This document shows positions 9,058 through 18,388 of a stretch of 64,000 nucleotides of DNA, piece after piece. The stretch comes from Prevotella sp. (lineage in GTDB: Bacteria > Bacteroidota > Bacteroidia > Bacteroidales > Bacteroidaceae). Location of the stretch: the NCBI GenBank assembly GCA_016287755.1, contig JAEEWT010000004.1, forward strand, positions 124,001 to 188,000, read 5' to 3'. A model generated the notes under the pieces. The model was not told the origin of the DNA, searched no databases, and saw only the letters and a list, made by a program, of their open reading frames with translations. Positions within the stretch are counted from its first letter, which is position 1, and each line of letters begins with the position of its first letter. The position numbers were made by a program, and so were the translations under genes.

Positions 9058-10407
9058 ATGGCAAGTGTAATTAAGCTATCAAAAGGCTTGGACATGAACC
9101 TGAAAGGCAAGGCTGTAAAGGAGAAAACCAACATCGTACGGGGCAGTGAGCTGGCGCTTACACCCGATGCGTTTGTGGGCATGACTCCCAAGGTCGTTGT
9201 CAAGGAAGGTGATATGGTCAAAGCCGGGGATGCCCTGTTTGTCAACAAACAGTATCCCGATGTGAAGTTTGCCTCACCCGTTAGCGGACAGGTTTCTGCC
9301 GTGATACGTGGTGAACGGCGCAAAGTGCTATGCGTGAAGGTGAAGGCTGATCAGGAACAGCAGTATGTTGATTATGGCAAGAAGGATGTGGCTCAGCTCG
9401 ATGGCGAGGCTGTTAAGCAGGCGCTCCTCGAGGCTGGACTCTTCGGTTATATCGACCAGCTGCCTTATGCTGTTTCTACCAACCCCGAAACCCAACCGAA
9501 AGCAATCTTCGTCAGTGCCCTTCGCGACAAACCGTTGGCAGCCGACTTCGAGTTCGAGCTGGAGGGTAACGAGAATGATTTCCAAACTGGACTGACAGCG
9601 CTGTCTAAGATGGCCAAGACCTATTTAGGTATCGGCAGTCAGCAGACAGCTACTGCGTTGACTCAGGCAAAGGATGTGGAAGTGAACATCTTCGACGGTC
9701 CTTGTCCTGCTGGTAACGTGGGTGTGCAGGTGAATCATCTGGATCCCGTGAACAAGGGAGAAACGGTGTGGACTGTTGACCCCAGTGCCGTGATCTTCTT
9801 CGGTCGTTTGTTCAACACCGGTAAGGTGGATCTGCATCGCCTGATTGCCGTTGCTGGCAGCGAGGTGGAACGCCCTGCTTATGTGGAAGCACTGGTAGGC
9901 GACCGTATTGGCGACCTGCTGGCAGGAAACCTGAAGGAAGGGAAGAACCTGCGTATCATCAATGGTAATGTGCTGACAGGTAAGCCCTGTTCGCTCGATG
10001 ACTATGTAGGTGCTCATACCTCAGAGATCACGGTAATCCCCGAAGGTGATGACGCTGATGAGTTCCTGGGTTGGATTCTCCCTCGTTTCAAGCAGTTCTC
10101 TGTGAACCGCAGCTATTTCTCCTGGCTCTGTGGCAAGAAGAGTTACGCCCTTGATGCCCGCATCAAAGGTGGCGAGCGCCACATGATCATGAGTGGTGAG
10201 TACGACAAGGTACTGCCGATGGATATCTACGGTGAATACCTCATCAAGGCCATCATCGCTGGCGATATCGACCGTCAGGAGGCATTAGGTATCTATGAGG
10301 TGAGTCCTGAGGACTTCGCCCTTGCTGAGTTCGTTGACTCCTCTAAACTTGAGTTGCAGCGTATTGTTCGTGAAGGTCTGGATGTTTTACGTAAAGAAAA
10401 CGCATAA
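9058..10407 (+). CDS. nqrA: Na+-translocating NADH:quinone reductase subunit A
   Basis: A 449-residue protein matching NqrA: it starts IKLSKGLDMNLKGKA and contains the VVVKEGDMVKAGD lipoyl-like segment, the FDGPCPAGNVGVQV stretch and a Cys near the C-terminal domain. NqrA is the soluble cytoplasmic subunit of the Na+-NQR complex, which oxidises NADH, reduces quinone and pumps sodium. It is the first gene of a complete nqrABCDEF operon, and nqrB begins 2 bp after its stop. The ATG at 9058 is used; the ATG at 9053 is in another frame and stops at once. Confidence 0.96.
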   Translation: MASVIKLSKGLDMNLKGKAVKEKTNIVRGSELALTPDAFVGMTPKVVVKEGDMVKAGDALFVNKQYPDVKFASPVSGQVSAVIRGERRKVLCVKVKADQEQQYVDYGKKDVAQLDGEAVKQALLEAGLFGYIDQLPYAVSTNPETQPKAIFVSALRDKPLAADFEFELEGNENDFQTGLTALSKMAKTYLGIGSQQTATALTQAKDVEVNIFDGPCPAGNVGVQVNHLDPVNKGETVWTVDPSAVIFFGRLFNTGKVDLHRLIAVAGSEVERPAYVEALVGDRIGDLLAGNLKEGKNLRIINGNVLTGKPCSLDDYVGAHTSEITVIPEGDDADEFLGWILPRFKQFSVNRSYFSWLCGKKSYALDARIKGGERHMIMSGEYDKVLPMDIYGEYLIKAIIAGDIDRQEALGIYEVSPEDFALAEFVDSSKLELQRIVREGLDVLRKENA

Positions 10408-10409
10408 CT

Positions 10410-11585
10410 ATGTCAGCATTAAGAAATTATCTCAATAAGATTAAGCCGAATTTTGAAGAGGGAGGCAAGCTACATGCTTTCCGTTCGATTTTCGACGGCT
10501 TCGAAACGTTCCTTTACGTGCCGAACGACACGTCCAAGAGTGGAGTGAACATCCACGACGCCATTGATTCGAAGCGTATTATGAGTATGGTGGTCATCGC
10601 CCTGATGCCGGCCATGCTGTTTGGTATGTATAATATCGGCTACCAGAATTATCTCGCTGCAGGCACATTGGCTTCTGCCAGCTTCTGTGAGATCTTCTGC
10701 TATGGTTTCCTGGCCGTACTTCCAAAGATCCTTGTATCCTACATCGTAGGTCTGGGCATTGAATTCGCCTGGGCACAGTGGAAAGGCGAGGAGATCCAGG
10801 AAGGTTATCTGGTATCGGGTATCCTCATTCCGCTCATCATCCCTATCGGCTGTCCGCTGTGGATGCTGGCCTTGGCCTGCGCCTTCAGTGTGATCTTCTG
10901 TAAGGAGATCTTCGGCGGAACAGGTATGAATATCTTCAACCCCGCCATCGCAGCCCGTATGTTCCTGTTCTTCGCTTATCCGTCGAAGATGACTGGCGAT
11001 CAGGTGTGGGTGGCAAAGGATGCTATCTTCGGACTCGGTAACACACTGCCCGACGGCTTCACAGCAGCTACTCCGCTGGGACAGATCGGTCAGGGTATTG
11101 CTCCCGACGCTTCTATCTGTGATATGATCTGCGGCTTCATCCCCGGTTCTATTGGTGAGACCTCAGTTATCGCCATCGCCATCGGTGCTATTATCCTTCT
11201 TTGGACAGGCATCGCTTCTTGGCGTACGATGCTGAGCGTGTTTGTCGGTGGTGCTGTTCTGGCTATCATCTTCGAGCAGACAGGTAGCTTTACTACTGGT
11301 TGCCAGACCGTACCTTGGTGGCATCACTTCGTAATGGGTGGCTTCGCCTTCGGTGCCGTATTTATGGCTACCGACCCCGTCACCTCTTGTCGCACATCCT
11401 GCGGACAGTATATCTATGGCTTCCTGGTAGGAGCCATGGCCATCATCATCCGTGTGATGAATGCCGGCTATCCTGAGGGTATGATGCTTGCCATCTTCTT
11501 TGGTAATATGTTTGCTCCCACGATCGACCACTTCGTGGTGGCCCGTAACATTTCAAAACGTGCAAAGAGAGGAGGTACCAAATGA
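10410..11585 (+). CDS. nqrB: Na+-translocating NADH:quinone reductase subunit B
   Basis: A 391-residue polytopic membrane protein of the NqrB/RnfD family. The sequence DGFTAATPLG places Thr221 where NqrB carries a covalently attached FMN. Other family marks are GILIPLIIPIGCPLW, EIFGGTGMNIFNPA and ATDPVTS. NqrB forms much of the sodium and quinone path of the complex. Its TGA stop overlaps the nqrC ATG (ATGA at 11582-11585), with GGAGG a few bases upstream serving as an unusually clear ribosome binding site for this lineage. Confidence 0.96.
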   Translation: MSALRNYLNKIKPNFEEGGKLHAFRSIFDGFETFLYVPNDTSKSGVNIHDAIDSKRIMSMVVIALMPAMLFGMYNIGYQNYLAAGTLASASFCEIFCYGFLAVLPKILVSYIVGLGIEFAWAQWKGEEIQEGYLVSGILIPLIIPIGCPLWMLALACAFSVIFCKEIFGGTGMNIFNPAIAARMFLFFAYPSKMTGDQVWVAKDAIFGLGNTLPDGFTAATPLGQIGQGIAPDASICDMICGFIPGSIGETSVIAIAIGAIILLWTGIASWRTMLSVFVGGAVLAIIFEQTGSFTTGCQTVPWWHHFVMGGFAFGAVFMATDPVTSCRTSCGQYIYGFLVGAMAIIIRVMNAGYPEGMMLAIFFGNMFAPTIDHFVVARNISKRAKRGGTK

Positions 11586-12199
11586 AACTGAATACTAATT
11601 CGAATTCGTACATTATTGTTTATAGTGCGGTTCTTGTTGTGATCGTGGCCTTCCTGCTGGCATTCGTCTATCAGGCACTGAAGCCCAGACAGGATGCTAA
11701 CGTGGAGCTCGATATCAAGAAGCAGATCCTCTATTCGCTCAATATCCGTGGCTTGGATGGTCAGGAGGCAGAAGCTAAGTATGCCGATGTGGTGAAGAGC
11801 GAGGAGAAGACTGGCGACCAGTTGTATTATGCTTGTGAGATCGACGGACAGAAGAAGTATGTGTTCCCCCTGAAGGGCATGGGTCTTTGGGGCGGTATCT
11901 CAGCCTTCGTTTCTGTTGACGATGATCTGAACACCATCTATGGCGCTTACTTCAACCATGAGAGTGAGACAGCCGGTCTTGGTGCTGAAATCAAGGACTC
12001 TCAAGCTTGGCAGGAGAAGTTCCAGGGAAAGAAGATCTTCTCTGACGATGGCAACCTGGCTATCGGCGTAGTAAAGAAAGTGGAGAATCCTGCTTCTGAG
12101 GTGGATTGCGTCACGGGTGCTACGCTGACCTCCAATGGTGTCTCCGACATGCTCCGTGAGGGTTTGAAATCTTACATTACTAATTTGAAAGGGAAGTAA
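11582..12199 (+). CDS. nqrC: Na+-translocating NADH:quinone reductase subunit C
   Basis: A 205-residue protein with one N-terminal membrane helix (residues ~8-30) and a periplasmic FMN-binding domain. The flavinylation motif is CVTGATLTSNG, with Thr181 as the predicted covalent FMN site. NqrC passes electrons on the periplasmic face of the complex. Covalent FMN needs an ApbE flavin transferase, which is not in this window. It overlaps nqrB by 4 bp and is followed by nqrD after 3 bp. Confidence 0.96.
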   Translation: MKLNTNSNSYIIVYSAVLVVIVAFLLAFVYQALKPRQDANVELDIKKQILYSLNIRGLDGQEAEAKYADVVKSEEKTGDQLYYACEIDGQKKYVFPLKGMGLWGGISAFVSVDDDLNTIYGAYFNHESETAGLGAEIKDSQAWQEKFQGKKIFSDDGNLAIGVVKKVENPASEVDCVTGATLTSNGVSDMLREGLKSYITNLKGK

Positions 12200-12202
12200 A
12201 CT

Positions 12203-12826
12203 ATGGCACTATTCAGTAAACAAAATAAGGAGGTTTTTACTAACCCGTTGAACCTCGACCACCCGATACTCGGACAGGTATTGGGTATCTGCTCGGCACT
12301 GGCCGTCACCTCGCAGCTGAAACCTGCCATTGTGATGGGTCTGGCCGTAACGGTGATCACGGCCTTTGCCAATGTGATCATCTCAGTCATCCGCAACACC
12401 ATTCCTAACCGCATCCGTATCGTGGTGCAACTGGTGGTTGTGGCAGCTCTTGTAACCATCGTTTCTCAGATTCTGAAGGCTTTCGCCTACGACGTGAGCG
12501 TTCAGCTGAGCGTGTATGTGGGTCTGATCATCACCAACTGTATCCTGATGGGACGCCTCGAGGCCTTCGCCATGCAGAACAAGCCCTGGCCCTCGTTCCT
12601 CGACGGTGTAGGTAACGGCTTGGGCTACGCTATGATCCTGGTCATTGTAGGTGCCGTTCGTGAGTTCCTCGGCCGCGGTTCGCTCTTAGGTTTTCAGATC
12701 ATCCCTCAGAGTTTCTACGATTTCGGATATGTCAACAACGGTATGATGACAATGCCGGCTATGGCGCTCATCCTCGTGGGATGCGTCATCTGGGTACATC
12801 GTGCATATTTTTATAAGGAGAAATAA
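12203..12826 (+). CDS. nqrD: Na+-translocating NADH:quinone reductase subunit D
   Basis: A 207-residue, six-helix membrane protein of the NqrD/RnfE family (LGICSALAVTSQLKPA, LIITNCILMGRLEAFA, SFLDGVGNGLGY). NqrD and NqrE form an inverted pair of half-membrane helices. In the related structures a cysteine pair across them holds a 2Fe-2S centre, and the Cys in NCILMGR is the matching residue. It lies 3 bp from each neighbour in the operon. Confidence 0.96.
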   Translation: MALFSKQNKEVFTNPLNLDHPILGQVLGICSALAVTSQLKPAIVMGLAVTVITAFANVIISVIRNTIPNRIRIVVQLVVVAALVTIVSQILKAFAYDVSVQLSVYVGLIITNCILMGRLEAFAMQNKPWPSFLDGVGNGLGYAMILVIVGAVREFLGRGSLLGFQIIPQSFYDFGYVNNGMMTMPAMALILVGCVIWVHRAYFYKEK

Positions 12827-12829
12827 GAT

Positions 12830-13456
12830 ATGGAACACGCAATATCATTACTGTTTAGGTCGATCTTCGTCGACAATATGATCTTCGCCTTCTTCCTTGG
12901 CATGTGTTCCTACCTTGCCGTGTCGAAGACCGTGAAGACCTCTTTGGGACTCGGACTTGCCGTGACCTTCGTGCTCACCGTGACCGTCCCTGTGAACTAT
13001 CTGTTGCAGACCAAGGTGCTGGGTCCTAACTGCCTCGCTGATGGGGTGGATCTCAGCTATCTGTCATTCATCCTCTTCATTGCCGTGATTGCCGGTATGG
13101 TACAGCTCGTGGAGATGACGGTCGAGAAATACTCTCCTTCGCTCTATGCAGCCTTAGGTATCTTCCTGCCGCTGATCGCTGTGAACTGCGCCATCATGGG
13201 TGCTTCGCTCTTCATGCAGCAGCGCATCCTGATGGATCCCTCCAATTCGCAGGCCATCACCTCTATCTGGGACGCCATTGTCTATGGCTTCGGCTCTGGT
13301 CTTGGTTGGACACTCGCCATCGTGGCCATGGGTGCTATCCGCGAGAAGATGCAGTATAGCGACGTTCCCAAGCCCTTGCAGGGTCTTGGCATCGTGTTTA
13401 TCACCGTGGGTCTGATGGCCTTGGCAATGATGTGTTTCTCTGGACTTAATATTTGA
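12830..13456 (+). CDS. nqrE: Na+-translocating NADH:quinone reductase subunit E
   Basis: A 208-residue membrane protein of the NqrE/RnfA family: [21 protein letters not shown] at the start and [18 protein letters not shown], with the conserved Cys paired to NqrD. It has six predicted helices. It is tightly coupled to nqrD (3-bp gap) and nqrF (overlap or 5-bp gap depending on the nqrF start). Confidence 0.96.
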   Translation: MEHAISLLFRSIFVDNMIFAFFLGMCSYLAVSKTVKTSLGLGLAVTFVLTVTVPVNYLLQTKVLGPNCLADGVDLSYLSFILFIAVIAGMVQLVEMTVEKYSPSLYAALGIFLPLIAVNCAIMGASLFMQQRILMDPSNSQAITSIWDAIVYGFGSGLGWTLAIVAMGAIREKMQYSDVPKPLQGLGIVFITVGLMALAMMCFSGLNI

Positions 13457-13461
13457 TAGGT

Positions 13462-14730
13462 ATGGGACAGTTTATAGCATATAGTATAGGAGTATTCCTC
13501 CTGGTGATCATCCTCCTGGTGATCATCCTGCTCGTGGCAAAGAAATATCTTTCTCCTTCGGGCAATGTGAATATTGAGATCAATGGCGACCGTACCATCT
13601 CGGTAGCTCAGGGTAACAACCTGATGGCCACACTGAACGAGAACGGCATCTTCCTTCCCTCCGCCTGCGGTGGAAAGGCCAGCTGCGGACAGTGTAAGGT
13701 ACAGGTGCTCGAAGGTGGTGGTGAGATTCTGGATTCTGAGAAGCCTCACTTCACCCGTAAGCAGATCAAGGACCACTGGCGCCTCGGCTGTCAGTGCAAG
13801 GTCAAGGGCGACCTGAAGATCCATGTCGATGAGAGCATCCTCGGCGTGAAGGAGTATGAGTGTACCGTGATCTCTAACAAGAACGTGGCTACCTTCATCA
13901 AGGAGTTCAAGGTGCAGCTGCCTCCGGGCGAGCATATGGACTTCCTGCCTGGTTCTTATGCACAGATCAAGATTCCTAAGTTCGATTGCATCGACTACGA
14001 TAAGGATTTCGACAAGTCATTGATTGGTGATGAGTATCTGCCCAGCTGGGAGAAGTTCGGCTTGTTCCCGCTGAAGTGTAAGAACCCCGAAGACACCATC
14101 CGTGCTTACTCTATGGCCAACTATCCTGCCGAGGGTGATGTGTTCATGCTGACGGTGCGTATCGCAACGCCGCCGTTCAAGCCCGACCGCAGTGGCTTCA
14201 TGGATGTGAACCCGGGTATCGCTTCATCGTATATCTTCTCACTGAAGCCAGGCGATAAGGTGATCATGAGCGGTCCGTTCGGTGACTTCCATCCGCACTT
14301 CGACTCGAAGAAGGAGATGATCTGGGTTGGTGGTGGTGCCGGTATGGCTCCGCTGCGTGCACAGATCATGCACATGACGAAGACACTGCATACCACCGAT
14401 CGTGAGATGCATTACTTCTATGGTGCCCGTGCACTCAATGAGGTGTTCTACTTAGACGATTTCCTCGGACTGGAGAAGGAGTATCCTAACTTCCACTTCC
14501 ATCTCGCACTCGACCGTCCTGATCCTGCTGCAGATGCTGCTGGTGTGAAATATACTGCTGGATTCGTACATCAAGTGATGTACAATACCTATCTGAAGGA
14601 TCACGAGGCCCCCGAGGATGTAGAGTACTACATGTGCGGTCCTGGACCGATGTCCAACGCTGTCGTTCAAATGCTCGACAGTCTTGGCGTGGAGCCCGAG
14701 AGCATCATGTACGATAACTTCGGTGGATAG
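13462..14730 (+). CDS. nqrF: Na+-translocating NADH:quinone reductase subunit F
   Basis: The electron-entry subunit. One N-terminal helix is followed by a ferredoxin domain with Cys69, Cys75, Cys78 and Cys110 ([11 protein letters not shown] ... LGCQC) for a 2Fe-2S centre. An FAD domain (RAYSMANYP) and an NADH-binding domain ([24 protein letters not shown], ending DNFGG) follow. NqrF oxidises NADH at the cytoplasmic face. I prefer the ATG at 13462, 5 bp after the nqrE stop with ATAGG before it. A TTG at 13453 overlapping the nqrE stop would add three residues. Confidence 0.95.
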   Translation: MGQFIAYSIGVFLLVIILLVIILLVAKKYLSPSGNVNIEINGDRTISVAQGNNLMATLNENGIFLPSACGGKASCGQCKVQVLEGGGEILDSEKPHFTRKQIKDHWRLGCQCKVKGDLKIHVDESILGVKEYECTVISNKNVATFIKEFKVQLPPGEHMDFLPGSYAQIKIPKFDCIDYDKDFDKSLIGDEYLPSWEKFGLFPLKCKNPEDTIRAYSMANYPAEGDVFMLTVRIATPPFKPDRSGFMDVNPGIASSYIFSLKPGDKVIMSGPFGDFHPHFDSKKEMIWVGGGAGMAPLRAQIMHMTKTLHTTDREMHYFYGARALNEVFYLDDFLGLEKEYPNFHFHLALDRPDPAADAAGVKYTAGFVHQVMYNTYLKDHEAPEDVEYYMCGPGPMSNAVVQMLDSLGVEPESIMYDNFGG

Positions 14731-14738
14731 TTCTTCTT

Positions 14739-14854
14739 GTGGAATGTGGAGTGTGGAATGTGGAGTGAGAATAGTACTGAGATAAAGTATTCATATACTC
14801 AACCACTTGTACTTGAATCATTTCTCATTCCACATTCCACACTCCACACTCCAC
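14739..14854. repeat. Imperfect inverted repeat, 33-bp arms, of the CATTCCACA family
   Basis: The arm at 14739-14771 (GTGGAATG/TGGAGTG units) is the reverse complement of 14822-14854 with 31 of 33 bases matching, separated by a 50-bp AT-rich spacer. Both arms are built from the same simple repeat seen at 4497-4540 and inside nspC. It sits between nqrF and greA and could fold into a long stem. Confidence 0.8.
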
Positions 14855-14855
14855 G

Positions 14856-14886
14856 ATAAACTCCCTTCTTTGTGGAGGGAGTTTAT
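14856..14886. terminator. Perfect hairpin between nqrF and greA
   Basis: ATAAACTCCCT (14856-14866) and AGGGAGTTTAT (14876-14886) form an 11-bp perfect stem with a 9-base loop. It overlaps the greA stop codon on the other strand, so it probably terminates the nqr operon and may also act on greA. The stem is GC-rich at the loop end and AT-rich at its base, and it lacks a long T-run. Confidence 0.7.
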
Positions 14887-15347
14887 AATTCAATCTTCTC
14901 AATCCTCAGCTTCAACAAGCCTGCAGGAACACGCACTTCCACTTCATCACCCACCTTTTTATTCAGTAGAGCCTGCGCGATGGGTGATTTAATGGAAATC
15001 TTCCCCTCACGTAGATTGGCCTCGTTCGGACTGGCTATGGTGTAGGTCATCGTTTTTTGAGTGGCCAGGTTGGTCATCTGCACCTTACTCAGCAGCTGCA
15101 CACTGTCGGTGCCGAGTCGCGACACATCGATCACCCTTGCATTGGCCAGCACCTTCTGTTTGAAACGAATCCTACTTAGGAGTCGTGCCTGTTCGCGCTT
15201 GGCGGCATGGTACTCGAAGTTCTCGCTGAGATCACCCTTGTCGCGGGCCTCGGCAATCGCCTCACGAACCTGCGGCAGCTCAACGCTTTCCATTTGATGT
15301 AATTCGGCCACGAGTTTGTCGTAACCTTCCTGTGACATATATTCCAT
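14883..15347 (-). CDS. greA: Transcription elongation factor GreA
   Basis: A 154-residue protein with the normal GreA length and order. The N-terminal coiled-coil hairpin carries the acidic tip ARDKGDLSENFEYHAAKR, and the C-terminal FKBP-like domain includes SPIAQALLNKKVGDEVEV. GreA enters the secondary channel of RNA polymerase and stimulates cleavage of backtracked transcripts. It is a single gene on the - strand, convergent with the nqr operon. A TAnnTTTG box, TAATTTTG on the - strand at plus 15377-15384, lies just upstream. Confidence 0.96.
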   Translation of the reverse strand: MEYMSQEGYDKLVAELHQMESVELPQVREAIAEARDKGDLSENFEYHAAKREQARLLSRIRFKQKVLANARVIDVSRLGTDSVQLLSKVQMTNLATQKTMTYTIASPNEANLREGKISIKSPIAQALLNKKVGDEVEVRVPAGLLKLRIEKIEL

Positions 15348-15376
15348 GACAAAAATTGTTTTCTAAATCGCGTCGG

Positions 15377-15384
15377 CAAAATTA
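15377..15384 (-). promoter_or_regulatory. Putative greA -7 promoter box
   Basis: Read on the - strand it is TAATTTTG, matching TAnnTTTG. No TTG stands at the usual 19-20 bp distance; one occurs 12 bp upstream. It is about 30 bp from the greA start. Confidence 0.4.
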
Positions 15385-15442
15385 GCAAAAAAAACGCAAA
15401 TACCCCTCTTTCCCTCCAAAATTTCTCCACTTAACTTCCAAC

Positions 15443-15574
15443 CAGCCTTCTAACGCAAAGTTATCAGCCTTCTAACGCATAGTTATCAGCCTTCTAACGC
15501 ATAGTTATCAGCCTTATAACTACCCGTAATCAGCCTTATAACTACCCGTAACCAGCCTTATAACTTTAGCCTAT
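15443..15574. repeat. Six tandem 22-bp repeats
   Basis: Six consecutive 22-bp units each begin CAGCCTT. Units 1-3 are near-identical (CTAACGCATAGTTAT endings), units 4-5 carry ATAACTACCCGTAA, and unit 6 is degenerate. The array lies in the 398-bp gap between greA and the DKNYY gene (15348-15745). That gap also holds an AT-rich stretch and the inverted repeat at 15660-15714, and no gene that I can see. Confidence 0.85.
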
Positions 15575-15659
15575 AGTTTTTCAATTTACATAATCCTCCG
15601 CTATGTTAGTGTAACTGCATGATTACCAGAGAATTCGTGGCGGAGGAATTTAATTGAAA

Positions 15660-15714
15660 TTGCTCCGCTAACAACCTTCTCACTATAAGTTGATTAGGCG
15701 TATTAGCGGAGCAA
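15660..15714. repeat. 12-bp inverted repeat downstream of the DKNYY gene
   Basis: TTGCTCCGCTAA (15660-15671) and TTAGCGGAGCAA (15703-15714) are perfect reverse complements 31 bp apart. It lies just past the 3' end of the - strand DKNYY gene and may end its transcript. A weaker GCGGAGGA/TCCTCCGC pair lies just to the left (about 15593-15647). Confidence 0.6.
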
Positions 15715-15745
15715 ATAGGAAATGGAGTGAGGAGGTTCAGGAATA

Positions 15746-16285
15746 CTACTTCCCGATCTTTTTCCCTCTAAAGTAAGCATCGAATGTGTCTTGACCGTAG
15801 CCTTCGCCGGTGTATTTGAAGGTTGAGGCCATGGCTCCTTCCACTTTCTCACCGCAGTAGAATACAGTGAAGGCATCTTTGGCATAACCACCACCAAGCT
15901 CCTTGAACGTGCTGGGCATGGCGTCTATTTTCTTATCGCCGTAATAGACGTTAAAGGTGGTCTTGAAATATCCCCTGCGTGCAGGAGGTTCAACGGTTTC
16001 CACTTGGCTGTCCTCACGATGCCGCCAACTGCCGCTGTGCTTCAGGCGGAACGTGGATGGATCCACATTCTCGAGCACCTGCCCATTCAGATATACATTG
16101 TAATGGTCTTTGGCGTAGCCGTAGCCCAGATCCTTGAAACTCCGTGCATCAGCATACATCAAAAGTTCATTCTCGAAATAAACCTTGCCACGATCCACTT
16201 CATACTGCTGTGCGTACCCGGTCATGGCAAACCCTATCATTGCAACCAGCAAGAAGGTTTTGTGTAAGAAAGCAATCTTTTTCAT
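15746..16285 (-). CDS. Secreted DKNYY-repeat protein
   Basis: A 179-residue protein with a cleavable signal peptide (ending in GYAQ). It is followed by three or four copies of the pattern Y(A/G)(K/Q)D-x-(N/F)-V-Y-x-G-x-x-(I/V/L)-x-x-A/D-P-S-T-F, e.g. YAKDHYNVYLNGQVLENVDPSTF and YAKDAFTVFYCGEKVEGAMASTF. This is the DKNYY family pattern, named for its repeat, whose function is unknown. A canonical promoter precedes it at 16315-16344. A larger membrane-bound DKNYY protein is encoded at 34.5 kb. Confidence 0.72.
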   Translation of the reverse strand: MKKIAFLHKTFLLVAMIGFAMTGYAQQYEVDRGKVYFENELLMYADARSFKDLGYGYAKDHYNVYLNGQVLENVDPSTFRLKHSGSWRHREDSQVETVEPPARRGYFKTTFNVYYGDKKIDAMPSTFKELGGGYAKDAFTVFYCGEKVEGAMASTFKYTGEGYGQDTFDAYFRGKKIGK

Positions 16286-16314
16286 ATTCTTATTCTTTTA
16301 CTGTTTATCTGTTG

Positions 16315-16344
16315 CAAAAATAGGCTTTTTTGCTCATAGAACAA
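16315..16344 (-). promoter_or_regulatory. Promoter of the DKNYY gene
   Basis: On the - strand TTG (plus 16342-16344) is 19 bp from TATTTTTG (plus 16315-16322), a full match to the Bacteroidota -33/-7 pattern. The predicted leader is about 25 bases. Confidence 0.65.
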
Positions 16345-16356
16345 GTAGGGAAACCC

Positions 16357-18354
16357 CTATTCTTGCATAGAGGATATCCTATAAAGGGTTTCCTTGAAGA
16401 GCGTCATGTTACTGGTGTGGAGCCACTCCAGTTCGTGGATGTTACCGCGTTTGTCGATGAGCTTGTAGGTGGGGAAGCTATTGACCTTCAGGAACTCTTC
16501 GACGGCACGTTGCTGGGCGGCGGGCAGGTTATAGTGAACACTGTTCTCGCCTGTCAGATCGTACTCCTTGATGGTGTTCTTCCACGATTCCTCAGGACTG
16601 CGGTTGGCCAGATACAGGTAAACGATGTCGAAATCCTTCAGCTGACTCTTCACATACGGTGACTCTGCCAGTTTCTCCTTGCAGGGTCCGCACCAGGTTC
16701 CCCAGATGTCCAGATAGACAATACGTCCCTTGAAGGGTTCCAGTATCTTTCGCAGGATAGCCTCGCCGTCAGTCAGACCTTCTACATCTGAGGATGGCCG
16801 CAGACTGGCGGGATAGGGCAATACCGTCTGCTGAATGGCGAGAAGTTTGTCGTTATTTGCCAGAACAGTGTTTCTGATGGCCGGCAGTTGTATCTCGCTG
16901 AGCACATTCATATAGGCCTGGTTCAGTGGTAACTTTCTCTCCACAAAGCGACTGCAAAGCAGCTGTCCCTTGGCTATATCGCGCAGAACAGGGTCTTGAT
17001 ATACAGAATCGATGATCTTCGCCTTGAGATCTATCATGTCAAAGTAGTCGTTCACGATGTCTTCCACATCAGGTCTTTGCATCAATATGTTCAATTCCTC
17101 AATGAGCTCCTTGTTTTGTTCCTCTATCTTTTTGGCTTCGTCGGGTGATGCCTTCTTATACTGTTCCATCATATTCTGCCACTTCTTGATGGTGGCCAGA
17201 TCTTCGGCCGAGGCCTTGAACCGTCCTTGCTCTGACATCTGCAGTAGGGTATTGGCATCGAAGGTCCTGTTTTGCTGCATCTTTGGATCGTCTTCCTCGG
17301 CCATCAAGGAATAGTAGTAGATGAGCCAACTCATCTCTCGGGAAATGGTGTAGGGCTTGATGACGTTTGACCATAGCGTGGTGTTGACATAGTCCTTGAC
17401 CGACTGGGGCAGTTTCCCGCTGGCACTATACATCCTGCTCTGTGCCAGTTCCTGAGCCATGGTGCATAGGTTGCTCATGCGACGATAGTCCTCGTACTTA
17501 CGGGATAGGGTAGGGTTCGCGTTCAGAACGGAGTCGATCAACCCATTATTCTTCTCATACATGCCAACCCACTGGTCTTTATACGCCAGTAGCTGCTCGT
17601 CTGACAAACCGTGCTCGTCGGTCTGATTATACGCCATTCTGAATGTATGGGCAAGCAGCTCGTTCTGTACCCGGGCATTGCGCCCCATCATCAGTCGCTG
17701 GTTCGTCTTCCCGTCCAACAGGAAGAAATAGGTTTCGCCAGGTTCCAAGACGGTTTGCAGACGACTTCTCCGCCAGTCGGCATACACCTCCTTGGCGTTC
17801 TCTACGGGTACCTTGATGATGAAGTGTCCCTCGTCGTCGATATCGCTGCTGACAGTAGTTGGGATATTCGTAAAGATGTTATATAGGTTGTTTATCTCAA
17901 ACTTCCGGTTTCTGTCGAGCACCTCCTTGGGGAGATCCTTCAGCCAGCCAACTATCGTTGCGGTATCCCCCTCGCGATAGCCATTATCCTTGAAGGGCGA
18001 TAAGTCCTTGGTGGGATAGTTGGGCAACGTTTCGGAGGTGATGAGAGAATATACTTGTTTCTTTCCACCACCGATAGTCATCTGTCGCTTCCCGTCTTTC
18101 TGCTTTCCTACCGCTACTTTCAATGTCTCGTCGGGATTGACCAGCGTCACCTCGAACTTATCGTTGATTCGTTTGAGGTTGCCATAGTCCCATAGACGAC
18201 AGTCGTATATGGCATACTTCTCTGTGAATCCAATGTCCCAGTCGCCTGTTTGTTCGTTGCGCCACATGGTTCCTGCGAGGGTCCCGATTTTGTTCTGTGC
18301 ACACCCTATAATGGCTGCGAGGGTGAACAGTAAAGTTACAATCGTTTTCTTCAT
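16357..18354 (-). CDS. TlpA-type thioredoxin-like lipoprotein
   Basis: About 665 residues from the ATG at 18354 (MKKTIVTLL...), chosen because it gives a clean signal peptide with lipobox IIGC. An in-frame ATG lies four codons earlier and the frame is open further. A long N-terminal helical and beta region is followed by a C-terminal thioredoxin fold with WCGPC at about 554-558 and a cis-Pro in NSFPTYK. In Bacteroidota such TlpA-like proteins reduce disulfides in the periplasm or at the outer membrane. It is the last gene of the sigma-linked locus, about 34 bp after the barrel-receptor gene. Confidence 0.82.
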   Translation of the reverse strand: MKKTIVTLLFTLAAIIGCAQNKIGTLAGTMWRNEQTGDWDIGFTEKYAIYDCRLWDYGNLKRINDKFEVTLVNPDETLKVAVGKQKDGKRQMTIGGGKKQVYSLITSETLPNYPTKDLSPFKDNGYREGDTATIVGWLKDLPKEVLDRNRKFEINNLYNIFTNIPTTVSSDIDDEGHFIIKVPVENAKEVYADWRRSRLQTVLEPGETYFFLLDGKTNQRLMMGRNARVQNELLAHTFRMAYNQTDEHGLSDEQLLAYKDQWVGMYEKNNGLIDSVLNANPTLSRKYEDYRRMSNLCTMAQELAQSRMYSASGKLPQSVKDYVNTTLWSNVIKPYTISREMSWLIYYYSLMAEEDDPKMQQNRTFDANTLLQMSEQGRFKASAEDLATIKKWQNMMEQYKKASPDEAKKIEEQNKELIEELNILMQRPDVEDIVNDYFDMIDLKAKIIDSVYQDPVLRDIAKGQLLCSRFVERKLPLNQAYMNVLSEIQLPAIRNTVLANNDKLLAIQQTVLPYPASLRPSSDVEGLTDGEAILRKILEPFKGRIVYLDIWGTWCGPCKEKLAESPYVKSQLKDFDIVYLYLANRSPEESWKNTIKEYDLTGENSVHYNLPAAQQRAVEEFLKVNSFPTYKLIDKRGNIHELEWLHTSNMTLFKETLYRISSMQE

Positions 18355-18388
18355 ATATATCTTCATGCTGCTATCTGTTTTATTCTTA

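Noticed and set aside
15443..15574. Tandem repeats considered as a CRISPR array
   Set aside because: The 22-bp units follow each other without unique spacers, and no cas gene is near.
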